A stretch of DNA of 64,000 nucleotides from the NCBI GenBank assembly GCA_020633075.1, contig JACKEI010000001.1:2122899-2186898 (forward strand). The letters run 5' to 3'. The notes beneath the pieces were generated by a model. The model did no database searches and was not told where the DNA came from. It was given only the letters and a program-made list of their open reading frames with translations. Numbering within the stretch: position 1 is the first letter of the stretch; every line of letters begins with the position of its first letter. Position numbers and translations under genes: made by a program. This stretch comes from Sandaracinaceae bacterium (GTDB taxonomy: Bacteria; Myxococcota_A; Polyangia; Polyangiales; Houyiibacteriaceae). This document shows, piece by piece, positions 52,142 to 60,498 of this stretch.

Positions 52142-52873
52142 TCAGGTTCGGCGGGCCAGCTTCTCGACGGGCAGCGCGGCGGTGAAGGCGTCTGCGGCCA
52201 CCTGACTGGCCAGCGCGTCGACGCTGTCGAAGGTGACGCGCACCCGGTAGGTCGGGTCGCTCAGGACCAGATAGCTGCCGATGGTCACGGCGGGGTGCGC
52301 GAAGGTCAGCGTGGTGAGCAGCTCGGCGATCTCTCCCTCGTCGCAGTGCGTGTACACCGTGTGGTTGAAGAAGCGCTGCCCCTCGTCCAGCCGCTCCCGC
52401 AGCGCGTCCAGCTTGCGCTCGAAGATCTCGGGCACGCCCGGCAGGATGTAGACGTTCTCGCAGACCACCGTGGGCCACCCGCTGCGCGCGCTGCGCACCA
52501 GCTCCGAGCCCTCGGGCATGTTGGCCATGCGCAGGTGGGCCGGCGTCACGATGTCCCCGAAGTGACTGCGGATCATCGCGGCGATCTCGGGCGACTCCAC
52601 CACCGGCCGGCCAAAAGCCGCAGCGACGGCGTCGATGGTGATGTCGTCGTGGGTCGGCCCCACCCCGCCGCTGGTGAACACCATGTCGTGCGCGGCGCGC
52701 AGCGCGTTCAGCTCCCGCACGATGATGTCCGTCTCGTCCGGACAGATCACCACCTGCCGCAGCGCGACGCCCAGCTCGAAGAGCACCCGAGCCAAGTAGC
52801 GGGTATTGGTGTCTTCGATCTTGCCCGTTAGTATCTCGTTCCCGACCATCAGGGCGGCGGCGGTCTTTGGCAC
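52142..52873 (-). CDS. MoaB/CinA N-terminal-domain-like molybdopterin-binding-fold protein
   Basis: This encodes 243 residues. The first ~170 residues form a MoCF-biosynthesis domain like that of CinA: MVGNEILTGKIEDTNTR (typical N-terminal signature), FTSGGVGPTHDDIT (binding loop), YILPGVPEIFE. The C-terminal CinA amidohydrolase domain is missing. In its place there is a ~70-residue small domain. Stand-alone proteins of this type have been linked to pterin or nucleotide-sugar-like binding, so the true substrate is open. Start GTG 52873 is preferred over ATG 52849, which would cut into the fold. Confidence 0.82.
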   Translation of the reverse strand: MPKTAAALMVGNEILTGKIEDTNTRYLARVLFELGVALRQVVICPDETDIIVRELNALRAAHDMVFTSGGVGPTHDDITIDAVAAAFGRPVVESPEIAAMIRSHFGDIVTPAHLRMANMPEGSELVRSARSGWPTVVCENVYILPGVPEIFERKLDALRERLDEGQRFFNHTVYTHCDEGEIAELLTTLTFAHPAVTIGSYLVLSDPTYRVRVTFDSVDALASQVAADAFTAALPVEKLARRT

Positions 52874-52912
52874 GGCAAGAGGATAGCGTGTCGCGCCACC
52901 GCAAGGAACATC

Positions 52913-53635
52913 ATGGACACCACGAGCAACGGCTGGACAATCTTGGATCGCGAGGCGGGGGTGCTCAGCTTCGAGTACAGCTTCGCCAAGCAGGGACTCG
53001 CGAACACCTTCGTCGCGCGGATGGCGAACGACAAGCTGCTGGTCGTGAGCCCGGCGGTGCGCATCAGCGACGCCGCGCTCGGGGACCTGGCCGAGTTCGG
53101 TGAGGTGGGCGCCGTCATCGCGCCCAACGGCTTCCACCACCTGGGCGTGGCCGAGTGGCGCGCCAAGTTCCCGAAGGCCCGCTTCTTCGCCGCGCCCGAG
53201 ACGGTCATCCGCGTGCGCGCGAAGAACCCGGAGGCGGGCGAGTTCGAGCCCATCAGCCTGGTGCCGCTCATCGCCGGCCCGCGCATCGGCATCGGCGAGG
53301 TGGAGAACACCAAGTGCGGTGAGACCTGGGTGTGGGTGGAGGTCGCCGGCGGCCACATCTGGTTCGTGTCCGACATCCTGGCCAACATCCCCAAGCTGCC
53401 GAGCAACCCGCTGGCGTGGATGGCGTTCAAGGCGACGGGCAGCGCGCCGGGCTATCGGGTGTTCAACCTGGCCATGAAGTTCATGGTCAAGGACAAGGCG
53501 GGCACGCTGCGCACGCTGGCCGACGAGATGAAGAAGCACCCGCCCAGCATCGTGGTGCCGGCCCACGGTCCACCGCTCGCGGGCGACGACATCGCGGACC
53601 GGACGCAGGCGCTCATCGCGGCGGCCCTCGCCTGA
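52913..53635 (+). CDS. Metallo-beta-lactamase-fold protein of the DUF4336 type
   Basis: This encodes 240 residues that resemble the DUF4336 group of metallo-beta-lactamase-like proteins: PNGFHHLGVAEWRAKFP early, GHIWFVSDILANIP centrally, and IVVPAHGPPLAGDD late. The full HxHxDH metal motif is absent, as is usual in this group, so catalysis is doubtful. It lies divergent from the MoaB-like gene. Confidence 0.78.
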   Translation: MDTTSNGWTILDREAGVLSFEYSFAKQGLANTFVARMANDKLLVVSPAVRISDAALGDLAEFGEVGAVIAPNGFHHLGVAEWRAKFPKARFFAAPETVIRVRAKNPEAGEFEPISLVPLIAGPRIGIGEVENTKCGETWVWVEVAGGHIWFVSDILANIPKLPSNPLAWMAFKATGSAPGYRVFNLAMKFMVKDKAGTLRTLADEMKKHPPSIVVPAHGPPLAGDDIADRTQALIAAALA

Positions 53636-53642
53636 GCGTCGC

Positions 53643-53957
53643 TCAGCGCGGGATGGGTCGGAGCTGCACGCGGAGGGTGGTGGTGCCGGGCGGCAGGTCC
53701 ACCTCCACGTCGTGCGGGAAGTAGCCGTCCGCCTCGATGCTCACCTGGTGCCGCCCGCGCGTCAGTCGGGGGGGGCGTGCCTGGATGACCCGGGCGCTCC
53801 CCACGTCGCGGTCGTCTATGCGAATCCGCGTGTTGGGCGGGTCCGTGATCACCGACAGCCGGGTGGGCTCGCCCGGATGCTGCTGCGCACCGCAGCCCAG
53901 CAGCGCGGCAGCGAGCAACGCCCCCGGGAGCAGCGCCGAGACGCGGGGCACGCTCAC
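53643..53957 (-). CDS. PEGA-domain lipoprotein
   Basis: This encodes 104 residues. The signal peptide ends in lipobox LLGC (Cys22), followed by one PEGA-type domain (LSVITDPPNTRIRIDDRDVG, then GYFPHDVEVDLPPG). PEGA modules are surface beta-domains found in S-layer and envelope proteins. Start GTG 53957 overlaps the guaA stop (GTGA); GTG 53963 is an alternative. Confidence 0.8.
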   Translation of the reverse strand: MSVPRVSALLPGALLAAALLGCGAQQHPGEPTRLSVITDPPNTRIRIDDRDVGSARVIQARPPRLTRGRHQVSIEADGYFPHDVEVDLPPGTTTLRVQLRPIPR

Positions 53958-55495
53958 TCCCACTCGATGGTGGAGGGGGGCTTCGACGAGATGTCGTAGC
54001 AGACCCGGTTGCAGCCGCGCACTTCGTTGATGATGCGCGTCGAGGTCTTGGCCAGCACGTCGTGGTCGATGCGCGCCCAGTCCGCCGTCATGCCGTCGCG
54101 CGACGTGACCGCCCGCAGCGCCACCACGTACTCGTAGGTGCGCTCGTCGCCCATGACGCCCACGGTCTTCACGGGCAGGATCACGGCGAAGCTCTGCCAG
54201 ATCTTCTCGTACAGGCCGGCCGCGCGGATCTCCTGCTCGAAGATGGCGTCGGCCTCGCGCAGGATGTCGAGCTTCTCACGCTCGATCACCCCGGGGCAGC
54301 GCACGGCCAGACCGGGCCCCGGGAACGGCTGCCGCTGCAGCACGTCGTGCGGCATGCCCATGGCCTTGCCCACCTCGCGCACCTCGTCCTTGAACAGCAA
54401 GCGCAGCGGCTCCACCAGGGACAGGTTCATACGCTCGGGCAGGCCTCCCACGTTGTGGTGGCTCTTGATGACGGCGCTCGGGCCTTTGAAGGACACGCTC
54501 TCGATCACGTCCGGGTAGAGCGTGCCCTGCACCAGGTGCTTGGCGTCGGTGATCTTCTTGGCCTCGCGGTCGAAGACGTCGATGAAGACCTTGCCGATGA
54601 TCTTGCGCTTGGTCTCCGGGTCGCTCACGCCCTCGAGCGCGCCCAGGAACTCGGCCGAGGCGTCCACGTGGATGACCTTCAGGTGGAGGTTGTCCGCGAA
54701 CATCTCCATGACCTTCTTGCCCTCGTCCTTACGGAGCAGGCCGTTGTCCACGAAGATGCAGGTGAGCCTGTCGCCGATGGCCTTGTGCACCAGCATGGCC
54801 GCCACGGACGAGTCCACGCCGCCCGAGAGCCCGCAGATGGCGGCGCCCTCCCCCACCTGCTGCTGGATGGCCGCCACGGACTGCTCGACGAAGTTGCCCG
54901 GGGTCCAGTCGGCCGTGACGCCGGCCGTGTCCACCAGGAACGCGCGCAGCATCTCCACGCCGCGCGGGGTGTGCACCACCTCGGGGTGGAACTGCACGCC
55001 GTACAGGCGCCGCGACTCGTCGGCCACGGCCGCGAACGGGCTGTTGCTGGACTTGGCCACCACGTGGAAGCCCTCGGGCAGCGCCGCCACGCGGTCGCCG
55101 TGGCTCATCCACACGTCCACGTCGGCGCCGGCCTCGAACGCGGCCAGCAGGCCCACGGGCTTGTCCACGTGGATGGTGGCCGGGCCGTACTCGCGCTCCG
55201 TGGCGGCCTCCACGCGCCCACCCAGGAGGTGGCAGGTGAGCTGCATGCCGTAGCAGATGCCCAGCACCGGGACGCCCAGCTCGAACACGCCCTTGTCCAC
55301 CGTGGGCGAGCCATCCGCGAAGACGCTGGCCGGGCCCCCGGAGAGGATCACCGCCGCAGGCTCGAGCGCCCGCAGCGCGTCGAGCTCCATGGTGCAGGGC
55401 TGGATCTCGCAGTAGATCTGCAGCTCGCGGACGCGCCTCGCGATGAGCTGGGTGTACTGCGAGCCGAAGTCGAGGATGATGACGGGCGACGACAT
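53954..55495 (-). CDS. guaA: GMP synthase (glutamine-hydrolysing)
   Basis: This encodes 513 residues. The N-terminal class I glutamine amidotransferase has GICYGMQL (catalytic Cys) and VQFHPEV (catalytic His/Glu). The ATP-PPase domain has the PP-loop GLSGGVDSSVAAML and a C-terminal dimerisation domain ends KPPSTIEWE. It converts XMP to GMP in the cytoplasm. The start ATG 55495 is standard. The PEGA lipoprotein is translationally coupled behind it. guaB is not in the window. Confidence 0.97.
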   Translation of the reverse strand: MSSPVIILDFGSQYTQLIARRVRELQIYCEIQPCTMELDALRALEPAAVILSGGPASVFADGSPTVDKGVFELGVPVLGICYGMQLTCHLLGGRVEAATEREYGPATIHVDKPVGLLAAFEAGADVDVWMSHGDRVAALPEGFHVVAKSSNSPFAAVADESRRLYGVQFHPEVVHTPRGVEMLRAFLVDTAGVTADWTPGNFVEQSVAAIQQQVGEGAAICGLSGGVDSSVAAMLVHKAIGDRLTCIFVDNGLLRKDEGKKVMEMFADNLHLKVIHVDASAEFLGALEGVSDPETKRKIIGKVFIDVFDREAKKITDAKHLVQGTLYPDVIESVSFKGPSAVIKSHHNVGGLPERMNLSLVEPLRLLFKDEVREVGKAMGMPHDVLQRQPFPGPGLAVRCPGVIEREKLDILREADAIFEQEIRAAGLYEKIWQSFAVILPVKTVGVMGDERTYEYVVALRAVTSRDGMTADWARIDHDVLAKTSTRIINEVRGCNRVCYDISSKPPSTIEWE

Positions 55496-55548
55496 GAGGC
55501 GGCGTTTATCACGCGACGGCGGCAGGGTCGACTGGGCTTGGGGGGAGA

Positions 55549-55651
55549 CGGAGTCGGTGGCGGTGGCGGAGGCGGAGGCGGTGGCGGTGGCAGAGTCGGA
55601 GTCGGAGTCGGTGGCGGTGGCGGTGGCGGAGTCGGTGGCCGTGGCGGTGGC
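55549..55651. repeat. Hexanucleotide minisatellite upstream of guaA
   Basis: About 100 bp of imperfect six-base units (GGTGGC, GGAGGC, GAGTCG in varying order) fill most of the gap between the M20 peptidase stop and guaA. It lies in the 5' region of guaA and could form a G-rich structure on the plus strand. No coding sense is apparent. Confidence 0.85.
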
Positions 55652-56824
55652 TCAGTCCTTGGCACAGAAGCGGTGCAGGAGGTGGCCGTAGAGGGTGGTG
55701 GCGTGCTCCAGGTCCTGGACGCGGAGGGTCTCGTTGGGCTGGTGGGCGACGGCGATGTCGCCTGGGCCCATGACCACCGTCTCCATGCCCAGCTCGCTCA
55801 GGTAGGGGGCTTCGGTGCCGAACATGACGGCCATGGACTTGTGGCCCGAGCTCTGCTCGCAGGCCTGCACGAAGGGGGAGTCCGCCTGGGTCTCGAAGGG
55901 GGGCACGCCGTCCACCAGCGCGCCGCACTCCGCGCTCAGGCCCAGGCCCTTGATGGCGTCTTGCACGGCGGCGGCGACCTCGCGGCGGATGGCGTCGGGG
56001 AGCATGCCTGGCAGGGGCCGCACGTCGAAGTGCAGCTCGCAGTGGGCGCAGATGCGGTTGGGGCTGTCGCCGCCCGTGACCTTCCCCAGGTTGAGCGTGG
56101 GGCCCGGCACGCTGAAGCTCTCGTCGCGGTAGCGGCGGGCGAAGTCCTCGCGCAGCGCCCCGAGCGCGGCGATGACGCGGCCCATGCCCTCGATGGCGTT
56201 GGCGCCCAGGGACGGGTCGCTCGAGTGGCCGGCGTGGCCCTCCAGCAGCACGCGCTCCATCATGACCCCCTTGTGCTTGCGCACCGGGCGCAGGCCGGTC
56301 GGTTCGCCGATGATGGCGTGACGGCCCAAGCGCCGCCCCTCGCTCACCAGCTGCTGCGCGCCCCACATGGTGCTCTCCTCGTCGGCCGTGGCCACCAGCA
56401 CCACGGGCTTCTGCAGCGCGCCCGCGCCCAGCTCACGCACGGCGTGCAGCACGCAGGGGAAGAAGCCCTTCATGTCCGCCACACCCAGACCGAAGAGCGC
56501 GCCGTCCTCCCCCGTGGTCAGCGTGAAGGGGTCGGTCTGCCAGTCGTCGCGGTCGAAGGGCACCGTGTCGGAGTGCCCGGAGAACACCAAGCCCCCCGGC
56601 TGGTCTGCGGGGCCCAGGGTGGCGATAAGGTTCGCCTTGTGAGGCGCGCGCGTGAGCGGCACCACCTCCACGCGAAAGCCCAGCTGCTCGCAGAGCTCGG
56701 CCAGGTGGTCGATGACCGCGCGGTTGCTCTGGTCGAAGCCGGGGTCGGGAGAGCTCACCGAGGGGGCCGCGACCAGGCGGCGCAGGATGTCCGTGTGGGA
56801 CGGAAGGGAACGCATACCGGGCAT
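55652..56824 (-). CDS. argE: M20-family peptidase, acetylornithine-deacetylase (ArgE) type
   Basis: This encodes 390 residues. Metal-site motifs SGHSDTVPFD, GLGVADMKGF, the catalytic TADEEST and IIGEPT fit the ArgE/DapE group of zinc amidohydrolases, which deacylate acetylornithine or succinyl-diaminopimelate. The ArgE name is likely but not certain. ATG 56824 has AGGAG four bases upstream; starts at 56836 or 56815 are possible. A NYN-LOTUS gene is divergent. Confidence 0.85.
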   Translation of the reverse strand: MPGMRSLPSHTDILRRLVAAPSVSSPDPGFDQSNRAVIDHLAELCEQLGFRVEVVPLTRAPHKANLIATLGPADQPGGLVFSGHSDTVPFDRDDWQTDPFTLTTGEDGALFGLGVADMKGFFPCVLHAVRELGAGALQKPVVLVATADEESTMWGAQQLVSEGRRLGRHAIIGEPTGLRPVRKHKGVMMERVLLEGHAGHSSDPSLGANAIEGMGRVIAALGALREDFARRYRDESFSVPGPTLNLGKVTGGDSPNRICAHCELHFDVRPLPGMLPDAIRREVAAAVQDAIKGLGLSAECGALVDGVPPFETQADSPFVQACEQSSGHKSMAVMFGTEAPYLSELGMETVVMGPGDIAVAHQPNETLRVQDLEHATTLYGHLLHRFCAKD

Positions 56825-56859
56825 CGTACTCCTCATCGCACTCGTGTAGAGTGCGCGCC

Positions 56860-57834
56860 ATGAGCGACGCGCCCTCCGTCTACAACTTGGCGGTCTTTTG
56901 TGATTTCGAGAATGTGGCCCTGGGCGTCCGCGACGCGCGCTATGACGCGTTCGACATCCAGCTGGTGCTGGCGCGCGTGCTCGACAAGGGCAAGGTCGTG
57001 GTCAAGAAGGCCTACGCCGACTGGGACCGCTACAAGGCCGCCAAGCGCCCCATGCACGAAGCCGCGTTCGAGCTGATCGAGATCCCGCACGCGCGCATCA
57101 GCGGGAAGAACTCGGCGGACATCCGCATGGTGGTGGACGCCCTGGACCTCTCGTACACCAAGACCCACGTGGACGGCTTCGTGCTCATCACGGGCGACAG
57201 CGACTTCTCGCCCCTGGTGAGCAAGCTGCGCGAGAACGACAAGATGGTCATCGGGGTGGGCGTCAAGAACAGCACCAGCGATCTGCTGGTGGATAACTGC
57301 GACGAGTTCATCTACTACGACGACCTGGTGCGCGCGCAGCAGGGGCGCAGCAGCCGCACCGCAGCGAGCCGGCGCAAGAAGGGCCCCGCGCAGGCCGCGA
57401 GCGCCCCGGCAGCCACCAGCGCGGCGGGCGGACAAGCGAGCGCAGCGCCCGCGGCAGCCGCAGCCACCAAGAAGGCCGAGGCCCCGAAGGACGCGCGCGA
57501 CGCGACCAAGGACGGCCGGGAGGGCGGCAAAGAGGTCAAGGTCAGCTCCCGCAACAAGCCCACCGCCACCGAGGCGCTGGGCACCCCCGAAGAGGCGCTC
57601 GAGATCGTGCTCGAGACGGTGGAGTCCCTCTTCGCCGACCGCGACGGAAACCTGTACGCGTCGATGGTGAAGCAGGTGCTCAAGCGCAAGCGCCCCAACT
57701 TCTCGGAGGCCTACTACGGCTACCGCACCTTCAACCAGCTGATCGAGGACGCCGGCGCGCGCGGGCTGCTGGTCATTCAGAAGGACGAGCGCTCCGGCGG
57801 CTACGTGATCCTCAGCTTCGGCCCCGAGGCCTGA
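56860..57834 (+). CDS. NYN-domain ribonuclease with OST-HTH/LOTUS domain
   Basis: This encodes 324 residues. The first ~150 form a PIN-like NYN nuclease domain with conserved acidic sites FCDFEN (Asp15), ADIRMVVDAL and ITGDSDFSPLV. A Lys/Ala-rich linker (~165-235) follows, then a LOTUS (OST-HTH) domain (MVKQVLKRKRPNFSEAYYGYRTFNQLIED, described in full by positions ~268-300). NYN domains cut RNA and LOTUS domains bind RNA, often G-quadruplex or structured forms. The combination resembles eukaryotic MARF1 and many unstudied bacterial proteins. Stand-alone gene divergent from the M20 gene. Confidence 0.9.
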   Translation: MSDAPSVYNLAVFCDFENVALGVRDARYDAFDIQLVLARVLDKGKVVVKKAYADWDRYKAAKRPMHEAAFELIEIPHARISGKNSADIRMVVDALDLSYTKTHVDGFVLITGDSDFSPLVSKLRENDKMVIGVGVKNSTSDLLVDNCDEFIYYDDLVRAQQGRSSRTAASRRKKGPAQAASAPAATSAAGGQASAAPAAAAATKKAEAPKDARDATKDGREGGKEVKVSSRNKPTATEALGTPEEALEIVLETVESLFADRDGNLYASMVKQVLKRKRPNFSEAYYGYRTFNQLIEDAGARGLLVIQKDERSGGYVILSFGPEA

Positions 57835-57889
57835 GCGAGCAGCACACCGGGGGGTTGTTGAGTGGCTCGGGGAGCGTTACAAGCACGGG

Positions 57890-58536
<647 letters not shown>

Positions 58537-58540
<4 letters not shown>

Positions 58541-59592
58541 GCGAGCGCGCCCCCATCGAGCTCACGCTCGTCCGCCACGGCGAGTCCACGTACAACGTGA
58601 CGGGCACCTGGCAGGGTCACGGGGACGCGCCTCTCAGCGAGCTGGGCAAGCAGCAGGCCGCGCGGGTCGGGGAGCGGCTGCGCGGTGAGCGCTTCGACAA
58701 GGTGGTCAGCTCGGACTTGGCGCGTGCACACCAGACCGCGCTGGCCGCTGGACATCCCGTGGACGTGCGCAAGGAGTGGCGCGAGATCGACGTGGGCCGC
58801 TGGGAGGGGCTCACGCGCGCCGAGGTGGCCGAGCGCTACCCGGACGAGGTCAGGGCCGCGATGCACGGCGACCACGTCAAGATCGGCGGGGCCGAGTCCT
58901 GGGCGGACCTCAGCGCGCGCGTCGAGGCCGCCATGCTGACGCTGCTGCGCGAGGTGCACCCCGGCGCGCGCGTGGCCGTGTTCGCGCACGGGGGCGTCAT
59001 CGCCAGCCTGGTGTCCGGCGTCTTGGGGCTGCGTGAGCATCGCCCGCGGCCCATCGGGCGCATCTCCAACACGGCCATCAGCCGGCTGCACGTGTTCCTG
59101 GACGACGCCCAGCAGGCCGTCACCCACGCGCGCCTGCTGGCCTTCAACGACGCCTCCCACGCGTTCAGCGTGCCAGCGTGGGCCAGCGAGATGCAGCGGG
59201 CCGGGCACACGCTGACCACGCTGGTGTCCGACGGCGCCGAGCTGCCCGTGCCCACCTGGGCTGGCACGGAGGGAGACGTCACGCCCGTGGGCGTGGTCAG
59301 CGGCGCGAGCGACGCGGCGCGGGGGCTGGCAGACGCCCTACGCGTGCCCTTCGAGCCCTTCACCGCCGTTTCCCCGGAGCAGCTCTGGGCCCTGCCGGCC
59401 GCGCCCACGGGCCGGCGTCTGGTGGTGCTGCCCCCCGCAGACATCGCTCAGCTGGTGGGTGAGCGCATGCGTCACGCCGCCGACGGCCCCGCTTCGGTGG
59501 GCGCCCCGACCGCGGGCAGCGTCACCAACGTGGTCGTGACCCCCAAGGGACACACCTTCGCGGACTACGCGAGTGTTCGTGCGGGGGACTGA
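58537..59592 (+). CDS. Histidine phosphatase (phosphoglycerate-mutase-like) with C-terminal extension
   Basis: This encodes 351 residues. The first ~205 residues form a full histidine phosphatase: LVRHGES (nucleophile His), SSDLARAHQTA and FAHGGVIASL (second His). Members dephosphorylate small molecules or proteins. The last ~140 residues are an extra domain, alpha/beta in character, with PTGRRLVVLPPADIAQLVG near the middle, that I do not recognise. It starts at GTG 58537 inside the clpP stop and ends 6 bp before the presenilin-like gene, so all three are likely one transcript. Confidence 0.87.
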
Positions 59593-59598
59593 GCGCGC

Positions 59599-60456
59599 GT
59601 GAGCGAGAGCTCGGGCCCGACCGCGCCGCACCCCACTGGGCCGCCACCCTCCTGGCCGGCGTCTTGGCGTGCGCTCGGTTGGGTGGTCGCGGCGGCGAGC
59701 GCGGCCTATACGCTGAGTGTCCCGCTCGGCCCTGCCCTTCCCGTGCCCCCGCTGGCCGGCGCGCTGCTGGCCTTCCTGATCACGGGGGCGGCCATCTGCG
59801 GCGTGGCGGCGGTCTGCCCCACGGCCAAGCCTCGCCAGCTGGCGCTGCTGCTCCTCCCGCTGGGCCTGCTTGCGGCCGTGCTGCAGCTGCGGGCGTCCCT
59901 GCCCCCCAGCGTGGCCGCCGGGCTGATCAACGCGGCGCTGCTCACCTTTGGAGGCATCCTGGGGAGCGCCGTGGGGGGCCGCGTGGAGCACGCCGGTCAC
60001 TTGGTGTTGCTGGCCTGGGTCGCGTCGGTGGTGGACGTGCTCAGCGTGTTCGTGCCCGAGGGGCCCACGGCCCAGATCATCGCAAGCCCCGAGGTGGCCC
60101 TGCCGCTGGTCACGCTGAGCTGGCCCATCTTCGGGACCGGAAGCGTGGAGCCGCTGATCGGGGTGGGCGACGTGACCATCGCGTCGGTGTACGGCGCCGC
60201 CGCGCGGGCCACGGGCTTACGCCGCGCGCGGCTGATTGCGGGGCAGTTTGCTGGCTTCGTGCTGACCTTTGCCGCGTTGGTGGCCTTCGAGCGGGCGCTG
60301 CCGGCCCTGCCCATGCTCAGCCTGGGGGTGGTGGTGGCCCTCGCGCCCGCTTCGCTGCGCGTGCCCGCCGCCGACCGCAAGAAGGGCTTCGCCTTCGCGG
60401 CCTTGCTCACGGTGGGCGTGGCCGTGCGCCTCGGGACCTGGCTGTGGGGTGGTTAA
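59599..60456 (+). CDS. Presenilin-like intramembrane aspartyl protease (GxGD type), candidate
   Basis: This encodes 285 residues with about nine membrane segments. Three elements match presenilin in the right order. Asp146 lies in a stretch VVDVLSVFVPEGP, like VYDLVAVLCPKGP of human presenilin 1. GVGD is at 188-191 (Asp191), after which IASVYGAAARATG follows, as GLGD is followed by FYSVLVGKASATA. RALPALP is at 232-238, like KALPALP in TM9. Presenilin and its archaeal relatives cut membrane segments with these two aspartates. The Tyr of the YD motif is Val here. Prepilin peptidases share GxGD but not PALP. Start GTG 59599, 6 bp after the phosphatase. Confidence 0.8.
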   Translation: MSESSGPTAPHPTGPPPSWPASWRALGWVVAAASAAYTLSVPLGPALPVPPLAGALLAFLITGAAICGVAAVCPTAKPRQLALLLLPLGLLAAVLQLRASLPPSVAAGLINAALLTFGGILGSAVGGRVEHAGHLVLLAWVASVVDVLSVFVPEGPTAQIIASPEVALPLVTLSWPIFGTGSVEPLIGVGDVTIASVYGAAARATGLRRARLIAGQFAGFVLTFAALVAFERALPALPMLSLGVVVALAPASLRVPAADRKKGFAFAALLTVGVAVRLGTWLWGG

Positions 60457-60498
60457 ATGCGTAGACCGGCCGGCTCACCAGGGTCATAGTCAGGGCCG

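Noticed and set aside
55549..55651. Coding sequence within the hexanucleotide repeat
   Set aside because: Open frames exist only because the repeat lacks stops; no start or family match.
54062..56863. A 933-codon open frame on the plus strand
   Set aside because: It is antisense to guaA and the M20 gene, both firmly identified, and its product is His/Arg/Gly-rich nonsense typical of G+C-rich antisense frames.
59599..60456. Type IV prepilin peptidase
   Set aside because: GxGD is shared, but the PALP motif near the C-terminus, the VDVLSVF-PEGP segment and the lack of the Cys-zinc loop and of the second prepilin-peptidase motif fit presenilin better.
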